A stretch of DNA of 64,000 nt from Triatoma infestans. Lineage: Eukaryota > Arthropoda > Insecta > Hemiptera > Reduviidae. Position numbers and translations under genes: made by a program. Of this stretch, positions 12,901 to 22,264 are shown in pieces. The stretch is taken from contig JAAEAF010003575.1 of the NCBI GenBank assembly GCA_011037195.1, positions 1 through 64,000 on the forward strand. Direction: 5' to 3'. How positions within the stretch are numbered: position 1 is the stretch's first letter; the number at the start of each line of letters is the position of its first letter. The notes under the pieces were generated by a model that saw only the letters and a program-made list of their open reading frames with translations, did not search any database and had not been told where the DNA came from.

Positions 12901-15656
12901 CATTTATTAATTGCTTTTCCTTTTTATTTTCCTCTTCCATCTCAATATCAGGCGGTTTACCCGCCTGCCCCTCGCTATTGCTCATTTTTCAAAATCTTAA
13001 AAACTTAAGACACAAAAACTTCCGAATATACACTATAATAAGACTATTTACAAAAAATGTGAAAGAAAAACTGTATAATGTGAAATGAAAATAAAGAAAA
13101 CTTACTTTTTTTAAAAAAATGAAAAATAAATCTATTTAAATAAAAATAAATAATAAAGAATTAAAATAGAGAAGACAGAACCAAACAAAAAATCCAATAA
13201 AGAAAAAATAAAGATAACTTAGTTCGTTAGATGAATTAAAAAATGAAAAATTTAAAAAATAAAAAACTTCCAATAAAGAAAAGACATTTCAGGGAGAAAA
13301 AAAAATTAAGAAAATTAAATACTAATAATAGATAAATGAAATACACACACCAATAAAAAAGGAAGAACAAATAAAATTAAAAAAAAAATTTGAAAATGAA
13401 ATATGAAGAAATTTTTAGTAAAGAAAAAATTATATCTGAATATAGCAACTAGTACTGGACTTTGTACACGTCTGCACTGTACGAGAGCTAAACATCAACT
13501 GTCTGGTTTAAGAATCACTGTTAAAAAGAAGCATGCTTCGACACATAAAATCCCACATATTATTCATCAATGAAAATCATTTGGATTACTTTTGTAACAA
13601 GATTGCGTCCATCTCTACTTACCGGGATAACTGAAACCTTCTCTGTTCTAACCCAGTGTTGCCACCGCTATACTTTCTTAGGCAAAGGGAATTATTTCCC
13701 ATCCTTTTTTTTAAAATGATTTTTCTTTGCTTGAAGTACTTTGTTACACTTGCTTCTCTATTAGTGAACAAATTTTGCAGCAGCTCAGTGGAGAATGGGG
13801 GTTTATGAAATAATAGTGAGGTATGAGGATTTAGTAATAAAAGAAAATTAAATGGAATTAATATTTAAAAAAATAAGGAAGAAGAATTATGAAAGTAACA
13901 AAAATTGACGAAAAAAATATTGATTAAGAAAAAAAATTAGTGGCAGGGTCGTGAATCGAACCTACAAAGCACTACTTACACGTCCAGTATGATTTCTAGT
14001 TAATTGCTGGCCGGTCTCACCTAGGCTATGCATGAGTACCTGTTTCAATGAAAAATGAAACAAATGGGGAAACAGAAAAGAAAAATCACGTTACTTATTT
14101 ACTGCTGGTACACAAACATTTAATTACATGATTTTTCCCTATTTACATTTGTTAGAAAATACAAGACAAAAAACTAAAGAAAACAAAATGAGATAACCTT
14201 AAATGATTGTCTCCTATACAAGAACCTAAACTATGAAGCCCCAAAAGAAAAATTGAAGTAACAAAAATAAATGATAAAACGAATCCAAAATTATAAAACA
14301 AATCTTCTTAACAAAGAAACAAAAAGAACCACAATAAATGCCAAATAAAATAAAATCAGTTATAGATGTAAACAGTGTCTAGACTTAGACAACATCAACT
14401 TAGACTCAGCTAACAAAAAAATTGACAGTAGAGCCCTAACAAAACATACACTCAAAAAATGAAGCTTCATTTCAATCTCAACGTTCGCTCCTCTCCTACT
14501 CTAAAGAGCTCCTGAAGAAAGGCACCAATGGTACCTGAAACGTAGAGCAACAAAGAATTCTTTTTCTTTAATAACTCTTCTGGCCATTGCCGACAAACAT
14601 CTCATTGTAATTTTAAGGCCTGACGATTTGAATCCATTTTAACAAAATTGTAATGCTTTCATTTTGTTACTCGTAACAACTTCAGAGATTTTCCATCAAT
14701 TATAATCCATAATATTCTCTTATTTTAGGAAATTAAAGGAAAAATTCAGTTTAAAGATGTCTGGTTTTCCTATCCAACAAGAAGGAATCAAAAGATATTA
14801 AGAGGTCTCGATCTAACCATAGAAGCAGGACAGACTGTAGCATTAGTTGGTGGTTCGGGATGTGGGAAATCCACCATAATATCTTTATTGGAAAGATTTT
14901 ATTTTCCAGATAAAGGGCAGATAGTAAGTATAATGTGTAGAAATTATTGGACAAACGGACTCATTTTTGAGAGTTTTTCAACAAACAATTAATTTCTTTA
15001 GCTTTTAGATGGATTTGATATTGCCGAAATAAACATTGGTCATCTGAGAAATAATTTAGGTTTAGTAACCCAAGAGCCGACTCTATTTGATACCACAATC
15101 AGGGAGAATATTGAATATGGTGCAAAGTCTTTGGGACAGCAAGTCACCGAACAAGATGTTATACAAGCGGCCAAAACTGCAAATATACATGATTTTATTA
15201 TAAGTATACCTCAAGTGAGTCTTAAATTTTTATTTTTTATTTATATATACAAAGAGCAATGCCTTGACTGACACTTATTCATCAACGCATAGCACACCCT
15301 AAGGGTGTGAAAAAGGTGTCAATCCTGACTCACTGGGTGATTCATCAACGCGAGCAAAAACTACTGAAACTAGAAACATGAAATTTGGATAGCAGGTTCC
15401 TTTTGTAAAGTAGAAACTCACAAAGAAAGGATTTTTCGAAATTCGACTCTTAAGGGTGTGAAAAGGGTGTCAAAATTTGTATGGAAAAAGATAATAGTAT
15501 AACACGAGAGAGAAATTTGATGAAATTAATAATTTAACACTTATTTAAATTATAGATAGATAGATAAAAACTTTATTGTATGAAGCTTTTACAATGAAGT
15601 TTAAGTAATTTAGTCTCAAGTGAGTTGTTTGTACAGAAGTCACAATAAACAGATAG

Positions 15657-15691
<35 letters not shown>

Positions 15692-18307
15692 AACCAAATA
15701 CTCTTCTTAGAAAAAATAAATATCTAAACAAAAACAAAATACCTCTTCCCCCCCTTTCCTTTTTTATTTTTGTTAACATTTAATCATTTAATACTGGAGA
15801 ACGAGCTTTTAAAATGGTGGAGAAATATTTATATAGATTAAATATATTTGTTTGCGATTGATTATTTTTAAGGTTAAATACAGTTTGTTGAGATGAATAA
15901 TTACTATTTATGTTCATTAAAGATCTTATATTATTATATAAAGAACAATTTAATACAATATGGGGGAGATCTTCTTTCTTGTTAAGATTACACGACATGC
16001 ATGTTTTTGTAGGGCATAACTTACAAAATTATATTGTTAATATTAAATTACATAAAATAATTATTACAAAGTCTAAATTCTACAAAAAATTTAATAAATT
16101 TCAAAGCAACATTTGATTCTAGATAATATAGTTGACAAATAAGAAAATCGTTTAAGCGTGTATGTGTGTACAGCTGTTGTGAGAAACTTGATTTAAACAA
16201 ACGGTCCTCATCAGCTGATATTAATGAGAATTAGGATAAATTTAAAATGCTCTTAAAGTTGTTACTGTTTAGTAAAAGACCCGTTAAATTCTCTAAATTA
16301 TCGATACATGTTTTAGAAATTATATTTTTAACCTGAGAAAACCAATTTTACTTTAAACAGTTTCTCGGCCTTTTGACTAACATCAGACTGTGGTATTTAA
16401 ATTATTTGTAACTAATCTAGAAACTTAAAAACCATAGTATGACTTTCACGCGGGCATGAGCCGATCTCTAAATTAAGTTTGGTTCATGTTGTTATTATTA
16501 TTATTTATACAAATTTTTCTTTAATAAATTTAAGGGATATGAAACTAAAGTTGGCGATAGAGGATCCAAACTATCAGGAGGACAAAAACAAAGAGTTGCC
16601 ATCGCCAGAGCGTTGATTAGAAATCCAAAAATTTTGTTATTAGACGAAGCAACTTCGGCTTTAGATTCTGAAAGTGAAAAAGTAAGTCCCGATATACTTT
16701 TTACTTTATTAATTGATTGACTTAATTTAAGTAATTTAGTTTAAACACAGTGAAGTAAAACAAAATATTACCAACATTAAATAATAATTTTCTCTAATTT
16801 TTGTGTGAGAAATTATTGCAATTTTGTCAAATTTTCTGAACGAGTTTTTACTGAAAATTCATGTTTTCAGATCCTCATAAAAATGTGGTGTGAAACGTAC
16901 ACGTGAATTTTTCTTACGACTTTTATTACAATTTTATGGACAATTTTTCTTATGCTTGCAGTGTTTAATGAACGTTTAGTTAGGCTTGTCTTTATTATAA
17001 ATAAAGGTGAAGTGAATAATACTTGTTTACTTACTGAAAGTAGTGAGATTCATGGGAGCGTTCTCTGCCTCACCTCCTTAGCAAGCACATTTTGTATAGG
17101 CGGTTTAAATTCAAAACTAATTCACAAATCCTTTAAAAACTCCATTAAAATTAATTTTTTCGGAAAAAATATGTCAAATAAAATTTATAAGCAATTGTGT
17201 ATGTTAAGTAATGTGCTGTATTTAAAGAAAATCGTTCAAGCCAATTTTGAAAAATCGCGAAAAACTAAAGTTCAATAAAATTGCTGTTTCCTTTTGGCTG
17301 GATTTTAATCTCTAAATCTTCGTGTCAGACGAATACCTAAACGATATAAATGTTTTTCAGCATGCTGTGATTTTTCTTTTTTACTTTCTCTAACAATAAT
17401 GTAATCATTTTCTACCTGTCTCTCTGTTGGTAGGTTGGCACATTGCTCCCTCACCACCTGTCAGTATATTTATGTCAGGCCAAACTTCTATCTTTATGAC
17501 GTTTCTTTATACTTGAATTGCTCACTGTACAAATAGAAACGTATCACTTTTATTTGAAACATTTTACAAAAGACATGGATTGTGAGGTGTTTTCGAGATT
17601 CTCAGTTACATTTAAATTTCAGCTTACACTATATAATCTTGAAAAAGTGGGTGCCCACAATGTCCGTTCCAAACGTTTCAAAAACATTGCAATTATAAAG
17701 AAATTTTTTTTAATGAAATTCGTGTATGTCATGCATGTATGAGTATGAGAAAGTCATGTAAGTGCATGATGCCAGATTTTTTGAGATATTTTGTTTACTC
17801 ATATAACACGATGACCTCGTACACATATTTATGAGATCTCAAATAAATGTACTGAATTCTGAAAATTTGATACGATCGTAATATTTCATCCTTACTGGAA
17901 GTAAGAGAAAGTAAAAATAAAAATATGGCAATTGCGTACTTATAACAAACAATTTCCGTTTGTTTGTTGAAAGTTAAGTTGGTCCGCAGCGGCATTTTTT
18001 CCCCAAATTTCATCTAATATTTTAAATTTTGAACAACAAATTTAAAGTTGTATGGAACTTCTATAGTATGTGATGTAACTAATTTTTTTTTGTTTTCATT
18101 TTTATTCAAATATTGCAGGTAGTGCAAGCAGCTTTAGATAAAGCACGTGAAGGTAGGACTTGTATAATTATTGCACATCGTCTGTCTACCATACAGAATG
18201 CAGATAAGATCGCGGTTATCCACAATGGATCAGTGGCCGAACTAGGGACTCATGAAGAACTGAAAGCACTGGGAGGTCTCTATTACGATCTCATCAAAAA
18301 TCAATAA
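3793..18307 (+). CDS. ABCB full transporter (P-glycoprotein/MDR type), C-terminal 448 residues, eight exons
   Basis: Joined exons 3793-3996, 5086-5186, 5429-5569, 5881-6037, 14729-14923, 15002-15214, 16535-16681 and 18119-18307 give one open frame, every junction with AG acceptor and GT donor. It encodes the later helices of the second transmembrane domain, then nucleotide-binding domain 2: YPTRRNQ (A-loop region), Walker [11 protein letters not shown]-loop VTQEPTLFD, signature LSGGQKQR, Walker [13 protein letters not shown] and H-loop IIIAHRLST. All catalytic motifs are intact. Proteins of this type are plasma-membrane ATP-driven exporters of hydrophobic compounds and xenobiotics. The first half (TMD1, NBD1 and early TMD2) must lie upstream of the window. 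Introns 78 bp to 8.7 kb are loaded with transposons. Family assignment is firm; orthology to a named insect Mdr gene is not tested. Confidence 0.95.
3997..5085. other. ABCB intron, no feature seen
   Basis: AT-rich intron sequence on both strands. No coding remnant, tRNA-like block or clear repeat was recognised. Confidence 0.6.
5086..5186 (+). CDS. ABCB exon b (coupling region)
   Basis: Between TTACAG and GTAAGT. Encodes [19 protein letters not shown] and onward, equivalent to the A-x-E-x-I-x-N-I-R-T-V segment after the second TMD2 helix pair. It ends in phase 2 within an arginine codon. Confidence 0.9.
5429..5569 (+). CDS. ABCB exon c (TMD2 helices)
   Basis: Between TTTCAG and GTAATA. Encodes [19 protein letters not shown] followed by YRFGAIFI, the conserved GF-x-Y-A-F-S-x-S and RFGA pattern of the fifth helix pair in the second half of P-glycoprotein. 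Confidence 0.92.
5881..6037 (+). CDS. ABCB exon d (last TMD2 helix and linker)
   Basis: Between ATTTCAG and GTAAGT. Encodes [14 protein letters not shown], then the linker ending [13 protein letters not shown], matching the S-x-EG-L-x-P stretch that precedes NBD2. Confidence 0.92.
6119..6262 (+). repeat. tRNA-derived SINE-like unit in ABCB intron
   Basis: Shows an A-box-like TGGCTAGAGCATGG and a B-box GGTTCAATTCC about 45 bp apart, followed by a non-tRNA body (CCAGCGGCGGGTGCTACAC). This is the polymerase III promoter layout of a SINE. Its tail differs from the SINE family at 27001. Confidence 0.55.
6500..6650 (+). pseudogene. Reverse-transcriptase C-terminal tail relic
   Basis: A short open stretch ([21 protein letters not shown]) resembles the arginine-rich end motif following the RT in several insect LINE polyproteins (pattern LLxWxPxxxRxRGRPRxRW). 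There is nothing else of the element around it, so this is a small, weakly supported fragment. Confidence 0.35.
7603..11316 (-). CDS. I-like LINE ORF2 polyprotein, intact, 1237 residues
   Basis: Order of domains: APE endonuclease (NARS near residue 11, SETW 37-40, GGDFN near 135, SNHLP near 212); reverse transcriptase ([16 protein letters not shown] near 565, YADD near 652, KYLGLTLD); RNase H (FTDGS near 950, [32 protein letters not shown] near 1058); and a C-terminal Cys/His cluster ([17 protein letters not shown] near 1165). This set and the length fit the I clade. The protein nicks the target, primes cDNA from it and degrades the RNA strand. There is no premature stop. It starts 389 bp downstream of the ORF1 stop. 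Whether the copy is active is unknown. Confidence 0.92.
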   Translation of the reverse strand: MTQQIRLLQWNARSAVANKGSLEQCLEKENINIALISETWFKPNSNIKFRGFNMVHLPRANGRAGVALLVQSSIPFTEINNMFIIDGLMSVAVTIPLNKQKTITIVSLYNRPNNRVTSVQWDNFIKGIPKPLIIGGDFNVHHRNFGSSFDDSNGKILLDVIEENNLVYLNDGSPTLVKNVNHINYSTLDLTFCSPEVCSYFKRQTLDDPMGSNHLPILVTSESKLLSNISRRSHRRWRINNAEWDIYQIHFLNILNKYSIEFIKYNDLINIINKAAELSIPQYKNKGNSFSVVKVWWNSDCDEIIKKRKAAYRKYINFSSLENFLEYQTIAATAKKVIKEAKKKSWATFCSNLNRNIPIKQIWEKIKKIQNKYSSLSPLVAGDWVEDFQNALSPHFVQNLIDINENSGDNHQLLVPFTLQELNKSIKNSPNTSPGSDNIHYVMLYHMPAIGKQILLNIFNELWASGEYPDEWKEYIIIPLLKNNKPKNDYKSYRPVSLASCVMKTFERIIKIRLEWWLEFNNILPRTQFGFRRGRSVIDCQAELVTDIQLALTVNKTVLALFLDITGAFDNVQLPILANKMIKIGLPSLFVRNVINLISERKLFTRVNDKLFGPRWTRLGLPQRDILSPLLYALYAIDIDLLGSEDLRILQYADDVCLYSVGASATDCLEKLEEAVGVLNDWSLNHGLTISENKSMLCTFSRKRRLPLGNNVILAGHSIKVTKVAKYLGLTLDKTLTWKPHIEALLKKARQFFNILRAISHLKWGADPNISLLFYRATIRSIFDFSCFLYGQARNSLLLPVQVLQNKCLRLCLGFLKSTPIDVIHSECGELFVEQRRELLCNRFLLKVSSSNRELYNKLCQLNFKDLTYRYWRHKNSPLLASSFRNIAPLKCVIYSSEKPICFQTNYSLINLRKPNVIFLKDYSAFPAQIRNHCFVDDLFERVPGSHIIFTDGSRINEKVGGAYYDPVRDVSFMFKLPLFASVYTAELAAIYEALKYALQLPQADFAIISDNKSALEKIEHWNLNYESNHIVVNIGRTLSLLQAQNKEVHFIWVKSHCGIQGNESVDSFARLATINGIDLDLKLPYTEFKRWARIKVETVRQNQYIESTKGRFYKELFPLAAHKLWFKRKSITKLIVMHISRLRCNHGICKEYLHKIGKASSPLCGNCEVIENLEHIVMRCSVYDCERREMFSKLQKITRCNINYKELLSCNNIEIYEILGKFMYSVYCRYPARRIS
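11706..12985 (-). CDS. I-like LINE ORF1 (gag-like, zinc knuckles), one frameshift
   Basis: The likely start is ATG at 12985 ([19 protein letters not shown]), with an acidic/lysine-rich head. Near 12785, around RIHPMALG, the frame must shift by one base to continue as [18 protein letters not shown] and then the long frame ending at 11706. The body has an RNA-binding-like domain followed by Cys/His clusters: [24 protein letters not shown] and [17 protein letters not shown], then [20 protein letters not shown]. That set is typical of I-element gag-like proteins, which coat the element RNA. The single frameshift could be a real mutation or an assembly error. Confidence 0.8.
13948..14036 (-). repeat. 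tRNA-like block (SINE head or tRNA pseudogene)
   Basis: On the minus strand TAGCCTAGGTGAGA resembles an A-box and GGTTCGATTC is a good B-box about 55 bp later, ending CACGACCCTGCCAC. Cloverleaf pairing is imperfect, so a functional tRNA gene is unlikely. Confidence 0.5.
14508..14548 (+). ncRNA. Minimal hammerhead ribozyme motif in ABCB intron
   Basis: All conserved core parts are present in order: stem I strand GCTC (14508-14511), CTGAAGA (14512-14518), stem II AGGCACC/GGTACCT with loop AAT (one internal mismatch), GAAA (14537-14540), a loop-less stem III in which A-C pairs with G-T, cleavage base A (14544) and the second stem I strand GAGC (14545-14548). The very short stem III is the form known from Penelope-like retroelements, which cleave best as dimers. 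It lies in sense orientation in the transporter pre-mRNA, 180 bp before an exon. Activity is not demonstrated. Confidence 0.7.
14729..14923 (+). CDS. ABCB exon e (A-loop and Walker A)
   Basis: Between TATTTTAG and GTAAGT after an 8.7-kb intron. Encodes [18 protein letters not shown], then the ATP-phosphate loop GGSGCGKST. Confidence 0.95.
15002..15214 (+). CDS. ABCB exon f (Q-loop)
   Basis: Between TTCTTTAG and GTGAGT after a 78-bp intron. Encodes [16 protein letters not shown] and the Q-loop [16 protein letters not shown], then the helical subdomain. Confidence 0.95.
15257..15500. repeat. Dispersed repeat with internally repeated AAGGGTGTGAAAAAGG motif
   Basis: In the intron between exons f and g. 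ATTCATCAACGC occurs twice and AAGGGTGTGAAAA(A/G)GGTGTCAA twice, with CTGAAACTAGAAACATGAAAT between them. It is non-coding and looks like a MITE-type repeat; no terminal inverted repeat was found by eye. Confidence 0.4.
15545..16140 (-). pseudogene. LINE 3' end fragment with (TATC)n tail
   Basis: On the minus strand a Cys-rich end ([20 protein letters not shown], then [13 protein letters not shown]) resembles the C-terminal zinc-like motif of LINE polyproteins. It is followed by an A/T-rich 3' UTR with an AAAT repeat (15657-15693) and a terminal TATC microsatellite, the same tail type as the elements ending at 21483 and 61697. Heavily 5'-truncated. Confidence 0.6.
16359..16405 (+). pseudogene. 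U2 snRNA-like 5' fragment
   Basis: TTTCTCGGCCTTTTGACTAA matches the conserved 5' end of U2 snRNA (CTTCTCGGCCTTTTGGCTAAG) with few changes, and the following CATCAGACTGTGGTATTT resembles ATCAAGTGTAGTATCT. The match fades after about 45 bases. It is a truncated pseudogene inside an intron. Confidence 0.6.
16535..16681 (+). CDS. ABCB exon g (signature and Walker B)
   Basis: Between ATTTAAG and GTAAGT. Encodes [20 protein letters not shown] and [17 protein letters not shown], the ABC signature and catalytic glutamate region. Confidence 0.95.
16682..18118. other. ABCB intron with traces of the CTTTCTCTTACT repeat
   Basis: No gene seen. Short matches to the high-copy repeat described at 22265 occur near 16880-16915 (TGTGGTGTGAAACG) and 17860-17965 (AAAATTTGATACGATCG, then AGTAAGAGAAAGTAAAA). 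A 108-codon frame at 16952-17278 has no recognisable motif. Confidence 0.5.
18119..18307 (+). CDS. ABCB terminal exon (H-loop, stop)
   Basis: Acceptor ATTGCAG. Encodes [14 protein letters not shown], the switch histidine in [16 protein letters not shown] and the C-terminal [10 protein letters not shown] before TAA. An AATAAA overlaps the stop codon and further A/T-rich candidates follow. Confidence 0.95.
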   Translation, partial: VVQAALDKAREGRTCIIIAHRLSTIQNADKIAVIHNGSVAELGTHEELKALGGLYYDLIKNQ

Positions 18308-18759
18308 ATTAATTTCTATTTATTTTATTTTTTTTCTTTATTAAGTATTGTAAAGTTTATTAGTTTATTTATTTTATATTAAATGTATATCTATTTATAG
18401 TTTAATTTTGGAAATAATACTGATGTTCCTGTTTCTATTAAAAATCAGTTATTTTTTTTTTTGTTAACAATTACTTTTCATATGCATACCTAAACCAAAT
18501 CCTCCCCCCCCACAGACTGATCGCGACCGTTGAATTTGCCTCAAACAAAAAAATTCTCTGCATCTAGGGGATTACATCAAAGGCGCTATAGGTCACCAAC
18601 CCTCTTCAAGTTATGTTGACATGATATAAATTATAAGTGAAAGGATTCACGAAGCAAAATATAGACTACATAAATATTGTTCGAATAATCAGGCGGACAG
18701 CTAGAAATACTCAAAGGATTGGACTGAATTGAACAATTGGAAACAGTGTTCAATTGCTT
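18308..18759. other. 3' flank of the ABCB gene
   Basis: T-rich sequence with ATTAAA-type polyadenylation candidates within 150 bp of the stop, then unassigned sequence. Nothing else recognised. Confidence 0.5.
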
Positions 18760-19270
18760 CTCATTCATGTCGGATAGTAAGGTAGCAATAGTGGCTATTA
18801 ATAAATCATTCCAACCATCGATATCTAGTCGAACAAATAAGTTACAAAATTAAAAATATTAAGAAGAAACGATATCGAACACCAATAGACTGGGTAAAGG
18901 GTTTAATGGTTTAGTGGGGAATGGTTTAGACGGATCATAATGGTTTAGTGGAACAAGCGGACAGATTAGCAAAGGAGGCTTCTTTTGATGACAGTCTGGA
19001 AATAAGTTTCAGTAAGTATCCTAGAGCTTTTTTAAAAACAACTCTTTTTAATATGTGCGCTGCGGAATGGGAGGGAAAGTGGCAGTTAACACAAAAAGGT
19101 GCACAAACAAAGAAATACTTTTCCATACGGTGGAAGATAGAATGAGGACATCCACACCTATAACTTATGCGCTTACACAAACATGGAGTAGTAAGAGAAT
19201 ATCTCCATGAATATAACATCATCCAATCTCCATACTGCAAGTGTAGTTTAATTATGAATTAAGGATGATA
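18760..19270 (+). pseudogene. LINE RNase H / C-terminal fragment
   Basis: Broken frames contain SDSKVAIVAI, then WVKG, and after a break EQADRLAKEASFDD, the RNase H pattern of a DSK strand and a final AD-LAKEA helix. SFSKYPRAFLKTTLF and a short tail follow. This fits an RNase H-bearing LINE of the R1/LOA/I group. Several stops interrupt it. Confidence 0.55.
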
Positions 19271-20219
19271 GACTTTGTAAAATTTTTATTATGTTCAAGA
19301 TCAAAGTTGGCCACTGCCATAAGACCAGATTATTAAGCAAGATAATATGGAAAAATTTCTTGCATTTGTTAATGGAATTGATTTTAAAAAAACTCTCTGA
19401 ATAATGAATGATTTATTTCTAATTTTTGTTTTATTTAATTATGTTCATATTTATGTCTATAATGTGTACATGGTGTATATGTGTTTATATGTGTATGTGT
19501 GCCAGTATGTATCTGTGTGTGAATATGGGTATATATGTGTTTATATATAGGTATGCATTTATGTTTTATTTATGTATGTGTATTTTTTTCATACAACATA
19601 TAATTGTAAAATGTATATGTGTATGTATTCGCAAGCTGGGTGTCACTGTTGTCATTTTTATTGATTTCGGATGTTTATAGATGTCATTAACATTGTAACC
19701 AATTATATGTAATATATTAAATGGTGCATATAGAAATAAATAAATAAAAAAATAAAGATATAAATTTGCTATCGATGAATAGAAGAAGTGTGATAGAGTC
19801 GGAATTCAAGATTACCCATGATCTGGATATTTCTAATGTTCGCTGGTGAACAGATCATAGGAGACGATGCTGGTTATATGCTGAGAAAGTTGATGGAAGA
19901 GTATACATGTATACATTTCGATAAAGCGGAGCACATCGAATAGAGATAGTATAGAAATAGAAGGGAAAAATATCCGTTATGAAACACTCACACTACTTTC
20001 TCTTGTTCTAATTATTACAATTATTTAATCAAGAAATTTTCTTTGAAATTGCAACGTTATAATGTTTAGTTGGGCCGGCCATACAAAATGGTGGAACACC
20101 CTATGTCAAAACCAACAAAGTTTGCGAAAATTTAAATATTCAACTAACTGACAGACCTATTAAACATTCGTCTCTAAAACCAATGTTTTCAGAAAAATGT
20201 TTCAACCTTTCGTGTAAAA
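19271..20219. other. TATG-rich tract and weak RT trace
   Basis: 19425-19700 is a degenerate TATGTGTATG-rich stretch whose open frame is a simple-repeat artefact. Near 19862-19930 the plus strand reads GDDAGYMLRKLMEEY, resembling the segment after the YADD box of RTE-like reverse transcriptases. The rest is unassigned. Confidence 0.4.
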
Positions 20220-21483
20220 AAGATTAAGAAGTTACTTGCTTAATAATTTAATAAACATTGAGCAATTTGGCTTTAGGAAAGACATCTCTACTATATATTG
20301 TATTCTTGAATTACTCTCAAAGCATGTTTACCCGGCATTTGAATATAAACGGAGTGTTATTGCCAAGTTTCTTGATTTTTCAAAGGCGTTTGACACTATC
20401 TTTCATGATTTGCTGATTGCTAAATTATCAATATATGGCATACGAGGAGTTGCGTTGCAATTTTTCAAATCTTATCTTACTGGTAGGTGTGAGATTGTTG
20501 ACGTTAATGGCATACGTCCAAGACAATGAGTATAGCAAGTGGTGTTCCGCAGGGTTCGATTTTAGGACCTCTCCTTTTCGTCCTTTATGTAAATGATTTA
20601 CCTTGCATCAAAATCGTAGTGGCATTACAATAAGCAGGTGACAGCATTGGTCACTACTGGTGAGAACTCCATGGAATGAAATAAGCATGCTGAATTAGCG
20701 ATAAACCGTTTGGCTAAATACAGTGCGGAAAATCATTTAATAATGAACGCGTCAAAAATACAAGAATTAATCTTCTCACTAAAAGAAGAAAAGTTACGCA
20801 TGGTGCTCTCTCTAGGTAGATAGTAAATTAAATTATGGTGCCTTAATTGAGGAAAAATGTGAGAAATTAAGTAGACTGTGTTATTTGATGAGACGACTGA
20901 CTGACGTACTGACCACTGAAGGGCTGAAGATGGCCTACTATGCGCTGTTCCATTCAGTCATGACTTATGGCATAATGTTGTGGGGAAGCGCGCCACTAGC
21001 GGTGAATGTGTTTTAGTATCAGAAGAAGTTAGTGGAGAATAATATGCAAGGTTAGAAAGGATACAAGTTGTCGCGAACAATTTCCGCGATTAGGCTTTCT
21101 TACACTACCCTGCCGCTATATCCTTAAATGTGCCATATTTGTACTAGAACATTCAAATAAGTTCCGGCGTAGAGGGGAACCACATAACATTACGACAAGG
21201 CAAAACAACTTATTGGAGGTGCGTGCATATCGGATTTCAAAAGTTGGAAAAAGCCCACTATGTACGGCCGCTAAAATCTATAATTGCTTGCCTGAGTCTT
21301 TGCTTCAGGTGAGCCTATCAAAGCATAAATTTAGAAGGAACTTAAAAAATATTTACTAAATAAAAATTATTACTCCATAAACGAGTACCTCTGTAAATGA
21401 TTGAACTTTTTCTTTTTTTGGCACTGTACTGTACGTTTGGTGATGTACGAATAAAGTATATATCTATCTATCTGTCTATCTAA
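20220..21483 (+). pseudogene. CR1/Jockey-type LINE, 5'-truncated, (TATC)n tail
   Basis: Reverse-transcriptase motifs run in order with breaks: EQFGFRKDIST, FLDFSKAFDTI, LTGRCEIV, then in another frame [20 protein letters not shown]. The YADD position is degraded (near 20630). A later stretch contains the YGIMLWG region and an end like the element at 67-3440, closing in AATAAAGTATATATCTATC. It is 5'-truncated inside the RT and not functional. Confidence 0.75.
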
Positions 21484-21523
21484 TTATACTTTTCTCCAAC
21501 CATTCACAATTTATTTCTTATCG

Positions 21524-21715
21524 GGGCGGGTGTTGTTGTGTTGGTTATGAGCATGGACTTGTAAGTGGGAGGACCCCAGTTCGAGTCCAGCGTATAACTA
21601 AATTTTATATTTGTTTAAAAAATGTTATTAGTAAAGTAGGTGCTTCCGCCCCCGTCCGCGACACCTAATTTGGTAGTTGGACGTTAAGCCCGCCTGAAAA
21701 AATAGGCATTACTTT
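21524..21715 (+). repeat. tRNA-derived SINE
   Basis: Contains an A-box-like TGGTTATGAGCATGG and a B-box AGTTCGAGTCC about 45 bp apart, then a body with CGCCCCCGTCCGCGACACC and a terminal AGCCCGCCTG. It belongs to a different family from the SINEs at 27001 and 6119. Confidence 0.55.
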
Positions 21716-22264
21716 ACTTTTATTTCTTATCAAGAACTATACACTTTTACTATTTTATTTTTTGTTAATTTTTTTTCTATTGGTTAAAAAATGAACCTAA
21801 TTGCAATTATCACCGTTAAATAGAACACCTTTAATCAACTATGTCAGAAAAAAAAAGCGTGAAAAAAAATTAAGTTTTTGCAGAGTGCGCTATGAAAAAC
21901 TAGGGTCAATTTTGCCTTGTTAAGTATTTAATTCATAAAAATTCCTTCACTCATTTTAACAAACTTCTTCCAATACTGTCTAAATGTTAAATAATTTTAA
22001 GACAGTTTCACCAAACGATTGGATTACTTACATATAGTTTTCTTTTTGAACAATTGACATAAACTAATGTATCAACTGAAGATGCGCACATCAGATCCAA
22101 ACATATTATTTCAATGAATGAATAAATAATATTTGTAAAAAAAAGGAGTTTCACTAACTCTGCTCTGATTATTATTTTATGTTTTTTAATACCTCTTACT
22201 CCTAGCAACAGGAGGTATAGCGATCGTGCCAGATTTATGAAATTCACTTTACACCAGAAATACA
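21716..22264. other. No feature seen
   Basis: AT-rich intergenic DNA without recognisable coding or repeat structure, up to the start of the large repeat. Confidence 0.5.

Larger units (their letters stand above)
6884..13503 (-). mobile_element. I-like LINE, near-complete, antisense inside the ABCB intron
   Basis: A 44-nt poly(A) (plus-strand T tract 6884-6927) marks the 3' end. A 3' UTR with a CA repeat, ORF2 (APE, RT, RNase H) and ORF1 (zinc knuckles) follow in the order typical of the I group. The 5' end is uncertain, roughly 13020-13503. TGGTTTAA occurs just outside the tail (6873-6880) and again at 13504-13511, a candidate 8-bp target-site duplication. ORF2 is intact and ORF1 has one frameshift, so this is the best-preserved element in the window. 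Confidence 0.85.

Noticed and set aside
13948..14036. Possible tRNA gene on minus strand
   Set aside because: Acceptor and anticodon stems do not pair well; kept only as a tRNA-like block.
19426..19680. Cys/Met-rich 84-codon frame
   Set aside because: It is an artefact of a TATGTGTATG-rich simple-sequence tract.
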